The notes under the pieces are model-generated. The model made no database searches and had not been told where the DNA came from. It saw only the letters and a list, made by a program, of their open reading frames with translations. The position numbers and the translations under genes were made by a program. This document shows, piece by piece, positions 8,752 to 17,512 of a DNA stretch of 64,000 bases. How positions within the stretch are numbered: the first letter of the stretch is position 1; each line of letters begins with the position of its first letter. The stretch is from SHLQ01 sp964610745 (lineage in GTDB: Bacteria > Actinomycetota > Acidimicrobiia > Acidimicrobiales > SHLQ01): assembly GCA_964610745.1 (NCBI GenBank), contig CAZSYL010000007.1, positions 32,577 to 96,576 of the forward strand. The letters are read 5' to 3'.

Positions 8752-9702
8752 GTGACCACCTCGATCAACGATTCCCGAGGTGCAGGAACTTCGGTCATCT
8801 CTGCTGTCTCGGTGACGAAGCGCTGGGGAGACAACCAGGTGTTCGTCGACCTCACCGCCGAGATCCCGCCGGGAATCACTGGTTTATTGGGCTCGAACGG
8901 TGCGGGAAAGACAACACTTTTTGGGATGCTGCTCGGTCTCCACGAGCGCAACAGCGGCCAGCTCACGGTGCTTGATCAAGACCCTGCGACCGCTGGGCCG
9001 GATCTACGCCAACGCATTGGCTACAGCCCCGAGCATCATGATCTACCCACCGACCTCGCAGCTCAGGACCTCGTTCGCCACATTGCCGAGATCCACGGGC
9101 TTCCCAAACGAGAAGCCACGACTCGAGCGAGCGACGCCCTTTGGCTCGTCGGGCTCGGAGAGGAACGAGCCCGCCCTATCGGCACGATGTCGACGGGTCA
9201 GCGCCAGCGGGTAAAGCTTGCGCAAGCAATCGCACATGGCCCGTCGCTCGTCATCCTTGACGAGCCCACCGACGGACTCGACCCAGTCCAGCGCGATGAC
9301 ATGCTGCAGCTGATTCGAGACATTGGGACGAAGTACAAGATCAACGTCGTACTCTCGTCTCATCTCCTTGAAGAGGTTGAACGCATTGCCGACAACATCG
9401 TCATCATCGGCGAGGGGAAAGTTGCAGCGTCCGGGCCGATCGATGTCCTGCGGACCCGCAGCGGCGGAGCGATCGCTGTGCTCGACGAGGGGCACGAGTC
9501 GGTAGCGGCTGCTATCGCCGCGAGAGGAATCGCGGTGCAGATCGACCAGAACCGCCTGTTGATTGGCCAGGATGAATCAATCGAAGAGCTAGCTCCGATC
9601 GTGGTCGATGCAATCGCCAGTGCTGATGCGTCGCTTCGACGATTCAGTGCTGTTTCCCAATCGCTCGAAGACCTCTTTCTGTCCGAGGTGAGCGACTCAT
9701 GA
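8752..9702 (+). CDS. ABC transporter ATP-binding protein (pair 1)
   Basis: The 316-residue protein has Walker A (GSNGAGKTT), a signature loop MSTGQRQRVKLAQA, Walker B (LVILDEPTDGLDP) and a switch His (SSHLLEEVE). A C-terminal extension of about 90 residues is typical of ATPases that partner ABC-2 exporter permeases. Translation starts at a GTG 12 bases after copA and the stop overlaps the permease start by 4 bases. With the next three genes it forms an alternating ATPase-permease-ATPase-permease set. The substrate is unknown. Confidence 0.92.
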   Translation: MTTSINDSRGAGTSVISAVSVTKRWGDNQVFVDLTAEIPPGITGLLGSNGAGKTTLFGMLLGLHERNSGQLTVLDQDPATAGPDLRQRIGYSPEHHDLPTDLAAQDLVRHIAEIHGLPKREATTRASDALWLVGLGEERARPIGTMSTGQRQRVKLAQAIAHGPSLVILDEPTDGLDPVQRDDMLQLIRDIGTKYKINVVLSSHLLEEVERIADNIVIIGEGKVAASGPIDVLRTRSGGAIAVLDEGHESVAAAIAARGIAVQIDQNRLLIGQDESIEELAPIVVDAIASADASLRRFSAVSQSLEDLFLSEVSDS

Positions 9703-10571
9703 CCGATACCAATGCGGAGATCTACGACCGCGGTTACCGGGTCTACGACGGACCGCGGACCGGTGTCACGAGCGCTCGCCGCAGCGTTGTTGCTGTCTCG
9801 ATTCAGCGAGCATTGGGGTTGCGACGAAAGTTCCGGTTCAAGGTCGTGCCGACCATCACGATATTTGTGGCGTTTGCTCCAGCGTTGGTCTTTGTAGGAC
9901 TCGCCGTCGTCGTCCCAAGTGAAATCGTCGAAGGGCTCGTGGTCGACTTCGGTGGCTTGTTCGCTCTCACGAGTATTGCCGTCATTTTGTTCACTGCGTT
10001 CGTGGCACCCGAGTTGCTGATCAATGACCGCCGCAGCGGCATGTTTGGCCTGTACATGGCATCGCCACTCGGACGGAGTCACTACATCGTCGCGAAGCTT
10101 TTGTCGCTCGTGATCGTGATCTGCACCGTCACGCTCCTGCCAGCGGTGTTCCTGCTGATTGGCTACATCGTCGTCGGCATTGGACCCGACGGCTTTGGCA
10201 ACACGATCGCAGACCTGTTGCGCATCCTGGTTTCCGGAACCTCGATTGCGCTGTTCTTTGCGTTATTCGCCATGGCGGTCGCGACCGTGACGAATAGAGT
10301 TGGCGTTGGATCAGCGGTCATCATCATGTCGTTTCTGGCGAGCGCATTTATTGCCGGAACTCTTGTCGAGGTCGCCGATGCACCGGATTGGGTCGGCGCG
10401 TTCGCGCTCCCGGCACTCCCGATCGACGTGGCTGCCAGAATCTTTGATGAACCGTTCAACCAGATTCCTGACGTTTCTGGGCTGGTCACCGTTTCGGTGT
10501 TTGTGGGGGTCATGGTGCTGAGTTCGCTCATCATCTGGTTTGGGCATCAACGCATCGAGGTCACGAAATGA
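9699..10571 (+). CDS. ABC-2 type permease (pair 1)
   Basis: The 290-residue protein has a cytosolic head with IYDRGYRVYDGPR and about six hydrophobic segments, the layout of ABC-2 permeases. It overlaps both neighbouring ATPase genes by 4 bases, so translation is coupled. A large conserved N-terminal cytosolic section (about 50 residues) precedes the first membrane segment. It should form an exporter or a membrane-remodelling complex with the preceding ATPase; a NosY-like role beside the copper pump is conceivable but not shown. Confidence 0.85.
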   Translation: MTDTNAEIYDRGYRVYDGPRTGVTSARRSVVAVSIQRALGLRRKFRFKVVPTITIFVAFAPALVFVGLAVVVPSEIVEGLVVDFGGLFALTSIAVILFTAFVAPELLINDRRSGMFGLYMASPLGRSHYIVAKLLSLVIVICTVTLLPAVFLLIGYIVVGIGPDGFGNTIADLLRILVSGTSIALFFALFAMAVATVTNRVGVGSAVIIMSFLASAFIAGTLVEVADAPDWVGAFALPALPIDVAARIFDEPFNQIPDVSGLVTVSVFVGVMVLSSLIIWFGHQRIEVTK

Positions 10572-11578
10572 CCAGCGATTCACCATCAACACCTTCAGAA
10601 CAGCCGCCACCTCCTACCGGTCCTGCGGCCCAGGCAGCACACCTCGTCCCAGGGGCTCCTTCGAGTTCACTGGTGAGTGTGCAACGGGTGAGCAAGTGGT
10701 TCGGTGACGTGGTCGCGGTGTCTGATGTGAGCTTTCATCTCGGCCCAGGGGTGACTGCATTGCTCGGCCCGAACGGCGCCGGAAAGTCGACCATGCTGCG
10801 CATGATCGCCGGGCTCACCCCAACCTCACGAGGCACCATCGAGGTGCTCGGAGGCAACCCGAGAACCAGTGTGGGCGTCCGCGGTCGGATAGGTCTTGTT
10901 TCTCAGCAGGAGAATCTCTTCGCAGAACAGCGGGCGGTCGAGTTTGTCGCGCTCGCTGGCGTCTTGAGCGGCGTCGCCAACCCGAAGGAGGCTGCTCGAG
11001 CAGCGCTTCAAACCGTCGATCTCGAGCCTGATGACACCCGGCCGATCGGCACGTACTCCAAGGGCATGCGCCAACGGGTCAAGGTAGCCCAGGCCCTGGT
11101 ACATCAGCCCTCGCTACTGTTGCTCGACGAACCTCTGACCGGGCTCGACCCGCGTCAACGTGTCGCGATGACACAGCTCATCCAACGACTTGGATCTGAG
11201 GGCACATGCGTCATCGTCTCGAGTCACGTCCTCGAAGAGGTCGAGCGGCTTGGCTCGAATGTTCTGGTCATTGCCCAGGGTCGTCTCGCGGCCCAAGGAG
11301 ACTTTCATGCGATTCGCTCGTTGATGGATGATCGCCCACATCGCATCCGAATACGGACAACCAATGCCCGTGTCCTCGCCGCGGCCCTCGTGACCTACGC
11401 AGGGGTACAAGGTGTCGAGGTGTCCAATGAGCAGGTGTTGTTCGTGGACACCAACGATGTCGCCTTGTTTCGCAAGCGTATTGCGCCTACCGCGCGCTAC
11501 ACCCAAACGCCACTCCTCGAAGTCCAGCCCCTCGACGACGACCTCGAGAGCGTCTTTAAGTACCTGGTGGGCCGATGA
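10568..11578 (+). CDS. ABC transporter ATP-binding protein (pair 2)
   Basis: The 336-residue ATPase has a Pro-rich N-terminal tail of about 35 residues, Walker A (GPNGAGKST), Q-loop, signature YSKGMRQRVKVAQAL, Walker B (LLLLDEPLTGLDP) and SSHVLEEVE. A C-terminal domain of about 100 residues follows. The gene overlaps the permease genes on both sides by 4 bases. Its divergence from the first ATPase of the locus suggests two transporters, or a heteromeric one, rather than a recent duplication. Confidence 0.92.
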   Translation: MTSDSPSTPSEQPPPPTGPAAQAAHLVPGAPSSSLVSVQRVSKWFGDVVAVSDVSFHLGPGVTALLGPNGAGKSTMLRMIAGLTPTSRGTIEVLGGNPRTSVGVRGRIGLVSQQENLFAEQRAVEFVALAGVLSGVANPKEAARAALQTVDLEPDDTRPIGTYSKGMRQRVKVAQALVHQPSLLLLDEPLTGLDPRQRVAMTQLIQRLGSEGTCVIVSSHVLEEVERLGSNVLVIAQGRLAAQGDFHAIRSLMDDRPHRIRIRTTNARVLAAALVTYAGVQGVEVSNEQVLFVDTNDVALFRKRIAPTARYTQTPLLEVQPLDDDLESVFKYLVGR

Positions 11579-12309
11579 GTTCGAATCCGATCGCCGCCAT
11601 CGCGGCGATGATCAAGAGGATCATCCCAGCCATCGCCACCCGAGGTCGTATCCTCACCATGCTCGGCTTCGGGTTTCTGCCGGTGGTTCTTGGATTCTTC
11701 ATCAATCGTGCACAGCGGGACGACCCGGCGGCCGAAGAATTCGAGGCTGCGGAACTTCTAGCCGGGTTTAGCCTGTTGATCTTCGTTCCTCTCGTTGTGC
11801 TTGTATTTGCCGCAGCCACTCTTGGGACCCTCCGAGAAGAACGAACGCTCGTCTATTTCTGGTTGCGCCCCATTGGCCGCTGGCAGATCAGCGTCGCCGC
11901 GCTGCTGTCGGCGTGGTTGGTGCTGATCCCATTGGTCGTAATTCCAACCGGCGCTTTTGCGCTCGTCGTGGGAGAGGGAAGCGATCTGTCGGGGATACTC
12001 GCCGCAGCGATAGTTGGGGTCATTTCCTACGGAGCGATCTTCACTGTGCTCGGACTAGTCACACAGCGCTCGTTGGTCTGGGGGCTGGTCTACGTTCTGG
12101 TTTGGGAGGGATTCGTCGGTGGCCTATCGGAGACGGCTGGACGCTTCTCGATCCGCAACTACACCCGATCCCTATTGGCACGCATTGCTGATGTTCCGCT
12201 TCTCGACAATCCTCAGTCGGTGACGACGGTCGTCATCGTGACCGTGGGCATCGCTGTTGTGTCCCTCAGCCTGTCGACCCTGATACTGAACCGCATGGAT
12301 ATCGACTGA
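11575..12309 (+). CDS. ABC-2 type permease (pair 2)
   Basis: The 244-residue protein has about six hydrophobic segments and a conserved LREERTLVYFWLRPIGRW loop after the second, as in ABC-2 permease subunits whose loop contacts the ATPase. It overlaps the preceding ATPase by 4 bases and closes the copA-ABC run. The next gene is convergent after 17 bases. The substrate is unknown. Confidence 0.85.
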   Translation: MSSNPIAAIAAMIKRIIPAIATRGRILTMLGFGFLPVVLGFFINRAQRDDPAAEEFEAAELLAGFSLLIFVPLVVLVFAAATLGTLREERTLVYFWLRPIGRWQISVAALLSAWLVLIPLVVIPTGAFALVVGEGSDLSGILAAAIVGVISYGAIFTVLGLVTQRSLVWGLVYVLVWEGFVGGLSETAGRFSIRNYTRSLLARIADVPLLDNPQSVTTVVIVTVGIAVVSLSLSTLILNRMDID

Positions 12310-12326
12310 GCGTCATAGCGCCCCGG

Positions 12327-14870
12327 TTAGGCCGCTGGGAGGCTCCGGGTCTTCTCTGCTGCTTCAGCCCAGTCCTGGAGGGCTTCAGCCACAGAGAGTG
12401 CTCCTGAGTAATACCAACCTTGGATGGTTGGAAAGCCAAGCTCGCGGGCGTGGCGCAGATGCTCAGCGTTTTCCACGCCTTCTGCCACCACATCGAAGTC
12501 AAGGTCGCGCGCCAGGTTCACGATCGCTCCAGCGATCGATCGTTCGCTTGGACTCTCACGAATCTTGGTGATGAAACTTCTGTCGACCTTGAGCGTCGAG
12601 ATTGGCAGGTCCCGAAGGTGAGAGAGCGACGAGTAGCCAGTGCCGAAGTCATCGAGGGCCAGCTTGAAGCCGAGTCCGACCATGTCGTCGAGATGTGTGT
12701 TTCCTCGGGCGCTGACATCGAAGGCGGCGCTCTCGGTCAGTTCGATTGAAATCTGCGAAGGTTCGACACCCGCCCTCTCCACCGCGTACTGCAACATTGG
12801 GAGGAACTCGGGATGATTGACGCTCACCGATGAGAAGTTGCATGCGACGTATGGGATTGCCTCGCTATCGATTCGCGACAACATTGCGAGGGCCTGGCAG
12901 GACAACTCAAAGGCTGCCTGATCAAGTTCCCACATCAGTGCGGTGGACGAGATGCTCTCGAGAAAGCTTGCTGGTTTGAGCAAGGTTCCACTACGGGTTT
13001 GGATTCGGGCGAGTGCTTCGTAACCCACCGTCATCTCGTGTTCGGCGTCCACCATTGGCTGGAAGTACATGGCGAGCTCGCGAGACTCAAGCGCCCGCTT
13101 TAGCCGGTTCCGTTGTTCGGCTTCAATGCTGACCGCAGTTGCGAGATTCTCGTCGAAAAGTTCGACCCGGTTGCGACCGAGGTCCTTGGCGGCATACAAC
13201 GCGAGGTCGGCGTGCTGGAGGAGTTCCGAGGGGTCGAGGTCTTTGCACTTGGAGATTGCGACACCGATCGAGCCGGTGATGTCGAAACGTTGAGCATCGA
13301 GAATGTACGGCGCGGAAAGTGCCTTGCGACAACGCTCTGCGGTCTGCGATGCTGTTTCGAGGTCGTCGATATCCACGAGGAGCGCGACGAATTCATCGCC
13401 GCCCTGGCGTACGAGGAGATCGTTCGGTCGGAGCTGGCGCGCAAGGCGCGAGGCTGCGACACGAACCAGTTGGTCGCCTTTGCTGTGTCCGTGGACGTCG
13501 TTTACCAGCTTGAAGCCATCGAGGTCGATAAAACATGCGGCCACGGACACGTCTTTGCCTGACGTCGCCAGCTCCTGCAAGCGCTCGTCGAGTTGGCGGC
13601 GGTTAGCCAGACCCGTGAGTTGGTCGTGGAGTGCCTGGGTTCGGAGTTCCTGGGACGCCACGTATTCACGCGTGACATCGGAGAAGACGATCACTCGGCC
13701 GAGCAATTGTTCCGTGCCCTGTTGTTCGATGATGGGCTGGCACGAGGTCGAAAGGAAGCGGGTGTCTCCGTTGTCTGAAACCAGACAACAGACCGGACTA
13801 TCAGCCGAGGAGCATGATGCCGTTAGCGGATCGTGTTCCAGTTGTTCGGAGAACGGGTCGTGGCTACGGCCGTCGACGGTGAACAGCCTGAATTGTTCTG
13901 GTTTTAGCTGGGCCGGAGGAACCGACGGGTCGAGCGAAAACATGGAGCGGGCGGTGTCGTTGATCTTGACGATCGCTCCGAACTCGTCGGTCGCGATCAC
14001 CCCATCTCGGAGGCTGGCGACGATGGTGTCGGAGAGTTGCTGTGAGCGGCTTCGGCTTCGGCTCTGCTCGAAGTGACGTTGGGCGTCTCGAAGTGTGAGT
14101 ACGATGCCGCCGACCGTTGGATTCTCAGACAGGTCGGTTCCGGTGATCTCGACTGGGATGTATTCCTCCCGTGAGTCACGCATGCGGACATTGGTTCGGA
14201 AGACTTCAAGGCCTTGATGGACTCGGGTTATTGCTTCGAGAGCTATGCCGATGTCGTCTGGATGCAGAATTTCGGCGGCCGAGAACCCAACCAGCTCCTG
14301 GGGCGACAGGCCGAGTAGGGAACCGACTCCGTCGCTCATGAAGACAACCTCGCCATCCTGATCGATGACAGCGACGGGGTCTCGTTGACCCTGAACGACA
14401 TCATGAAAGAAGTCAGAGTCCTTTGGAAGGCCAACTTGCAGATCAGTTTCGATCATCCGTGCCAACGCCCGGATGCCGTCAAGTGGAAGTGTGTCTTTGT
14501 CGTGACCGTCGATGCTCACCGACAGGGCAGCCAAAATTGGCTTAGTCTCCGCGCTGGTTCCGTCGATGGTTTCGTGGTCGCTGTCGATCGACCGCCCTCG
14601 GATGGCGACCGAGACGGATCCGTCAGCAATGGAGACATCGCCGTCGGTGCCAGTGTCGAAAAGAGCGTATTCCGCCGCGTTCATTGGACGAGGAAGGTTC
14701 GAACGGTTCGGATCGGTTCCCGCAACCACATAGACCCGGCCCTCATCGGGGACGACGACTTCGGCGCGAGTACCCAAAAAGCCGTTCGCGGCCCGCGCAC
14801 AGTCGATGGCGACCGAATTATGCGTCAACCGAAGCTGCGCAGAAGGGGTCTCACGCTGGGCCTCTGTCAC
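12327..14870 (-). CDS. PAS-GGDEF-EAL c-di-GMP regulator
   Basis: The 847-residue soluble protein lacks membrane segments. An N-terminal region of about 165 residues, not assigned, is followed by two PAS-like domains (about 170-285 and 285-415). The GGDEF domain has an intact RQGGDEF catalytic loop (about residue 488) and an RPND inhibitory I-site exactly five residues upstream. The EAL domain has YEALAR (about 618), ELTES, DDFGTG and VAEGVE, the residues needed for metal binding and phosphodiesterase activity. Both opposing activities therefore look intact, with balance presumably set by a PAS ligand and by I-site feedback. No dedicated promoter element was recognised upstream. Confidence 0.93.
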   Translation of the reverse strand: MTEAQRETPSAQLRLTHNSVAIDCARAANGFLGTRAEVVVPDEGRVYVVAGTDPNRSNLPRPMNAAEYALFDTGTDGDVSIADGSVSVAIRGRSIDSDHETIDGTSAETKPILAALSVSIDGHDKDTLPLDGIRALARMIETDLQVGLPKDSDFFHDVVQGQRDPVAVIDQDGEVVFMSDGVGSLLGLSPQELVGFSAAEILHPDDIGIALEAITRVHQGLEVFRTNVRMRDSREEYIPVEITGTDLSENPTVGGIVLTLRDAQRHFEQSRSRSRSQQLSDTIVASLRDGVIATDEFGAIVKINDTARSMFSLDPSVPPAQLKPEQFRLFTVDGRSHDPFSEQLEHDPLTASCSSADSPVCCLVSDNGDTRFLSTSCQPIIEQQGTEQLLGRVIVFSDVTREYVASQELRTQALHDQLTGLANRRQLDERLQELATSGKDVSVAACFIDLDGFKLVNDVHGHSKGDQLVRVAASRLARQLRPNDLLVRQGGDEFVALLVDIDDLETASQTAERCRKALSAPYILDAQRFDITGSIGVAISKCKDLDPSELLQHADLALYAAKDLGRNRVELFDENLATAVSIEAEQRNRLKRALESRELAMYFQPMVDAEHEMTVGYEALARIQTRSGTLLKPASFLESISSTALMWELDQAAFELSCQALAMLSRIDSEAIPYVACNFSSVSVNHPEFLPMLQYAVERAGVEPSQISIELTESAAFDVSARGNTHLDDMVGLGFKLALDDFGTGYSSLSHLRDLPISTLKVDRSFITKIRESPSERSIAGAIVNLARDLDFDVVAEGVENAEHLRHARELGFPTIQGWYYSGALSVAEALQDWAEAAEKTRSLPAA

Positions 14871-14962
14871 CTACAGATTGTCGGCACGGTTTCAGAGCGG
14901 CTTGATGTGAAACATCACTGAATACCTGATTGCGTTGAGTGGTCCAGCGACTCGGTACGAAC

Positions 14963-15670
14963 TTAGTCCTTTTGCAGCTCGATGATCAGCGTTCCTGAAA
15001 GCTGCTTCAAGCGAGTGGCCGCAATGACCGAGCTATACGCCTCGGGCAGCACGTGCAGCTTTTCGGGCAGGTAGTGCTTGAAAACCCCCGGATCATCGTG
15101 GAGCCCGACGTCGATACTGGCGAACCCGGCCTCTTCGGCGCACTTGCGGACGCTCCATGGCGAGTTCTGCGTCGCCACCACATGAAAGTGGTAATGGTCG
15201 ATCTCGTCTGGTCGAAGTTTGCGCAACACCGTGTCGGTTAACCCCGTCTTGGCCAAGACCTTCGAAGCCAGCCCGAATGGATGGATCCCGTTCGGAGTGA
15301 TGAGGAGCGCGCGCCCGCCGGGTGCAAGAACATCGTGGATCGCCCCCAGGAGCTCGGCGGGCTTTGGGTGGTGTTCCCACACATAGATCGCCGTGGCGAG
15401 GTCGAAGGGTTCACCGGTGCCGTCTACGATCGCCGCCCGATGCTGGGCTGCGTAGTCCTCGGCGGAGAGGAACACCCGCTCATCGACGTATGGATTCTCG
15501 AGCACATGGTCGTCGAGGTCGACACCGACATACGTGGTAGCGATGTCGGCGAAGAACGGAGAATACTCGGGCGCACCGTGTCCGGCACCAATATCGACGA
15601 CGCGGAACGTGTCACCGGCAGCGTCTCGGGCCTTCTGGCCGAGCGCGCGAAGGGTCTCGTACTGGTTCAT
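14963..15670 (-). CDS. Class I SAM-dependent methyltransferase
   Basis: The 235-residue product starts at the ATG at 15670, 20 bases after the aldolase stop; a longer frame that runs into the aldolase gene is not coding. Motif I is VVDIGAGHGAPEYS (about 24-37), followed by YVGVDLDD and a late motif PGGRALLITPNG. This is the methyltransferase type 11 arrangement. The C-terminal half is rich in His and carries conserved-looking HYHFH. The acceptor is unknown. Close spacing to the class II aldolase suggests co-transcription without implying a glycolytic role. Confidence 0.82.
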   Translation of the reverse strand: MNQYETLRALGQKARDAAGDTFRVVDIGAGHGAPEYSPFFADIATTYVGVDLDDHVLENPYVDERVFLSAEDYAAQHRAAIVDGTGEPFDLATAIYVWEHHPKPAELLGAIHDVLAPGGRALLITPNGIHPFGLASKVLAKTGLTDTVLRKLRPDEIDHYHFHVVATQNSPWSVRKCAEEAGFASIDVGLHDDPGVFKHYLPEKLHVLPEAYSSVIAATRLKQLSGTLIIELQKD

Positions 15671-15690
15671 CGTCGAGGTTCGAGCGCGCC

Positions 15691-16773
15691 TTAGGCCAGC
15701 GTGTTGACGTTGTTGAGCTCGGCAAAGGCCTGTTCGAGGCGAACTCCGAACGACTCTTCGCCGGCACGAAGCCATACGCGTGGATCGTATTTCTTCTTGT
15801 TCGGGGAATCGGGGCCCTCCGGGTTGCCGAGCTGGCCCTGGAGGTAGTCGTGGTTGTCGGCTTCGTAGCCTCGGATGCCATCCCACATCGCCCACTGGAG
15901 GTCGGTGTCGATGTTCATCTTGATGACGCCGTAACTGATTGCTTCCTGGATCTCTGCTGCGGTTGAGCCCGAGCCACCGTGGAAGACAAAGTTGATCGGC
16001 TCGTCCGAGTCGGTTTGGAACTTCTCAGCGACGTGGGCCTGAGCGTCGCGCAGAATCGTCGGCGTCAGTGTGACGTTGCCTGGCTTGTAGACACCGTGCA
16101 CATTGCCGAACGCGGCAGCGATGGTGAAGTTGGGCGAGACCTCCATCAGTCGCTCGTAGGCGTAGGCGACCTCTTCGGGAGTGGAGTACAGCTCGGATTC
16201 GTCGACATCGGAGTTATCGACGCCGTCCTCTTCGCCGCCGGTGATGCCGAGCTCGATTTCGAGGGTCATGCCGAGTGGCGCCATGCGCTTGAGGTACTCG
16301 ACGCTGATGTCGATGTTCTCTTCCATTGGCTCTTCGGACAAGTCGAGCATGTGTGAATTGAACAAGGGCTCGCCTGTCGCCTCAAAGTGCTCTTCGCTGA
16401 TATCGATCAGGCCGGAGATCCAGGGGAGCTTGGCTTTTGGACAGTGGTCGGTATGGAGGATGACGCGGGCGTCGTAGGCAGCAGCCATAGTCCGGACATG
16501 TTTTGCTCCTGCCACCGATCCAAGGATCGAGGCCTGAGAGCTGTCGACGGGGACGGCCTTGCCGCCAACGAAAGCCGATCCGCTGGTTGAGAACTGAATG
16601 ATGACCGGGCTGTTCAGTCGGCCGGCGGTCTCCATAGTGGCGTTCATGGAGTTCGTGCCGACGCAGTTCACGGCTGGAAGTGCGAAGTTCTGGTCCTGGG
16701 CCAGCGCGAACATTTCGGATACGTGCTCGGCTGCCAATACGCCTGCGGGGAAGTCGTTACGAGGAGTCGTCAT
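15691..16773 (-). CDS. fbaA: Class II fructose-bisphosphate aldolase
   Basis: The 360-residue enzyme is of the FbaA type known from E. coli. It has the zinc ligands in HTDHC, the acidic run EIELGITGGEEDGVDN, the HGVYKPGN segment and the phosphate-binding FHGGSGST, and ends near DPRVWLRAGEES. It cleaves fructose-1,6-bisphosphate reversibly into dihydroxyacetone phosphate and glyceraldehyde-3-phosphate in the cytosol. Length matches the family. The gene is divergent from a shikimate-kinase-like gene with 120 bases between them, where its promoter should lie. Confidence 0.96.
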   Translation of the reverse strand: MTTPRNDFPAGVLAAEHVSEMFALAQDQNFALPAVNCVGTNSMNATMETAGRLNSPVIIQFSTSGSAFVGGKAVPVDSSQASILGSVAGAKHVRTMAAAYDARVILHTDHCPKAKLPWISGLIDISEEHFEATGEPLFNSHMLDLSEEPMEENIDISVEYLKRMAPLGMTLEIELGITGGEEDGVDNSDVDESELYSTPEEVAYAYERLMEVSPNFTIAAAFGNVHGVYKPGNVTLTPTILRDAQAHVAEKFQTDSDEPINFVFHGGSGSTAAEIQEAISYGVIKMNIDTDLQWAMWDGIRGYEADNHDYLQGQLGNPEGPDSPNKKKYDPRVWLRAGEESFGVRLEQAFAELNNVNTLA

Positions 16774-16893
16774 AGCTGAACTCTACTCTCGAATGGGCCT
16801 GGCGCAGCAGGAACCAGACCGGCCATCTGTGATTGAGATGTGGGGTGTCGAGCGTGCTCATCGACGTGATGTGACGCGCAATAGGATGGCGTA

Positions 16894-17394
16894 ATGGCGA
16901 GCGATCGACACGTGGTAATCACCGGGATGATGGGTGTCGGCAAAAGCACCACGGCCAAAGTCGTAGCCTTATCTCTCGGTCTGCCCGTCCGGGACTCAGA
17001 CGACGATATCGAGGCGGTCTTTGGTCAGACCGGTGCAGAGATCGCAGCAGAACAGGGCATTGGCGAACTTCATTCTCTTGAGGCTGCGGTGCTCATTGGC
17101 GCTCTTGGTGCTCCCGAGGCCAGCGTCATCTCGGCTGCTGCATCCGTTATCGAGCACGCGGCATGCCGCGTTGCGCTGAAACGCAGATCGTTCGTCGTCT
17201 TCCTTGAGGCGCCGGTCGACGAATTGGTTCTGCGGGCTTCGACGGGGAAGCATCGTCGGACGATCGATCGGGAGAACGTGGTCGAGCTCGTAGCCCGTCG
17301 TACGCCGATCTTTCATGGACAGGCCAATCTCATTCTCGATGCCTGCCGGCCGACCACGGAGTTGCGCGACGAGATTCTTCGGCACTTGCACTGA
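16894..17394 (+). CDS. Shikimate-kinase-like P-loop protein, lacking key substrate motifs
   Basis: The 166-residue protein has a clear P-loop (GMMGVGKST, 11-19) and the DSDDDIE segment that matches the Asp34 region of shikimate kinases. Two other hallmarks are changed. The Gly-Gly-Gly loop reads SAAASV, and the Arg of the E(F)R motif is replaced (ELHSLE). The lid region KHRRTIDRENV and RRTPIF remain. An ATP-dependent small-molecule kinase fold is well supported; shikimate as substrate is not. No other aro gene is nearby. The last codons, including the stop, are repeated 20 bases downstream. Confidence 0.7.
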   Translation: MASDRHVVITGMMGVGKSTTAKVVALSLGLPVRDSDDDIEAVFGQTGAEIAAEQGIGELHSLEAAVLIGALGAPEASVISAAASVIEHAACRVALKRRSFVVFLEAPVDELVLRASTGKHRRTIDRENVVELVARRTPIFHGQANLILDACRPTTELRDEILRHLH

Positions 17395-17415
17395 AGATCG
17401 GGCACTTGCACTGAA
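17381..17415 (+). repeat. Tandem duplication of a gene tail including the stop codon
   Basis: GGCACTTGCACTGAA occurs at 17381-17395 and again at 17401-17415, a period of 20 bases. The first copy is the C-terminal end and stop codon (TGA) of the kinase-like gene; the second is in the spacer. Confidence 0.9.
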
Positions 17416-17445
17416 AACGCCATTCACGACAGAGCTACTGGACAT

Positions 17446-17467
17446 ATTGTACGTACAAACATACAAT
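17446..17467. promoter_or_regulatory. Palindromic operator candidate upstream of the persulfide dioxygenase
   Basis: The stretch holds a perfect 12-base palindrome TTGTACGTACAA (17447-17458) and an overlapping inverted repeat ATTGTA (17446-17451) / TACAAT (17462-17467). It is AT-rich against its surroundings and lies about 46 bases ahead of the MBL-rhodanese start. Operators of sulfide- or persulfide-sensing repressors (BigR/SqrR or CstR types) occupy this position in other bacteria, but no such regulator gene is adjacent here. Confidence 0.55.
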
Positions 17468-17512
17468 CTATCCCAAACGTGGATTCGGATGGCCATTGGC
17501 CGAAGGGGAACG

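Noticed and set aside
15671..15895. Upstream extension of the methyltransferase frame into the aldolase gene
   Set aside because: It overlaps the aldolase coding end in another frame and is Arg/Pro-rich; the ATG at 15670 gives a normal methyltransferase start.
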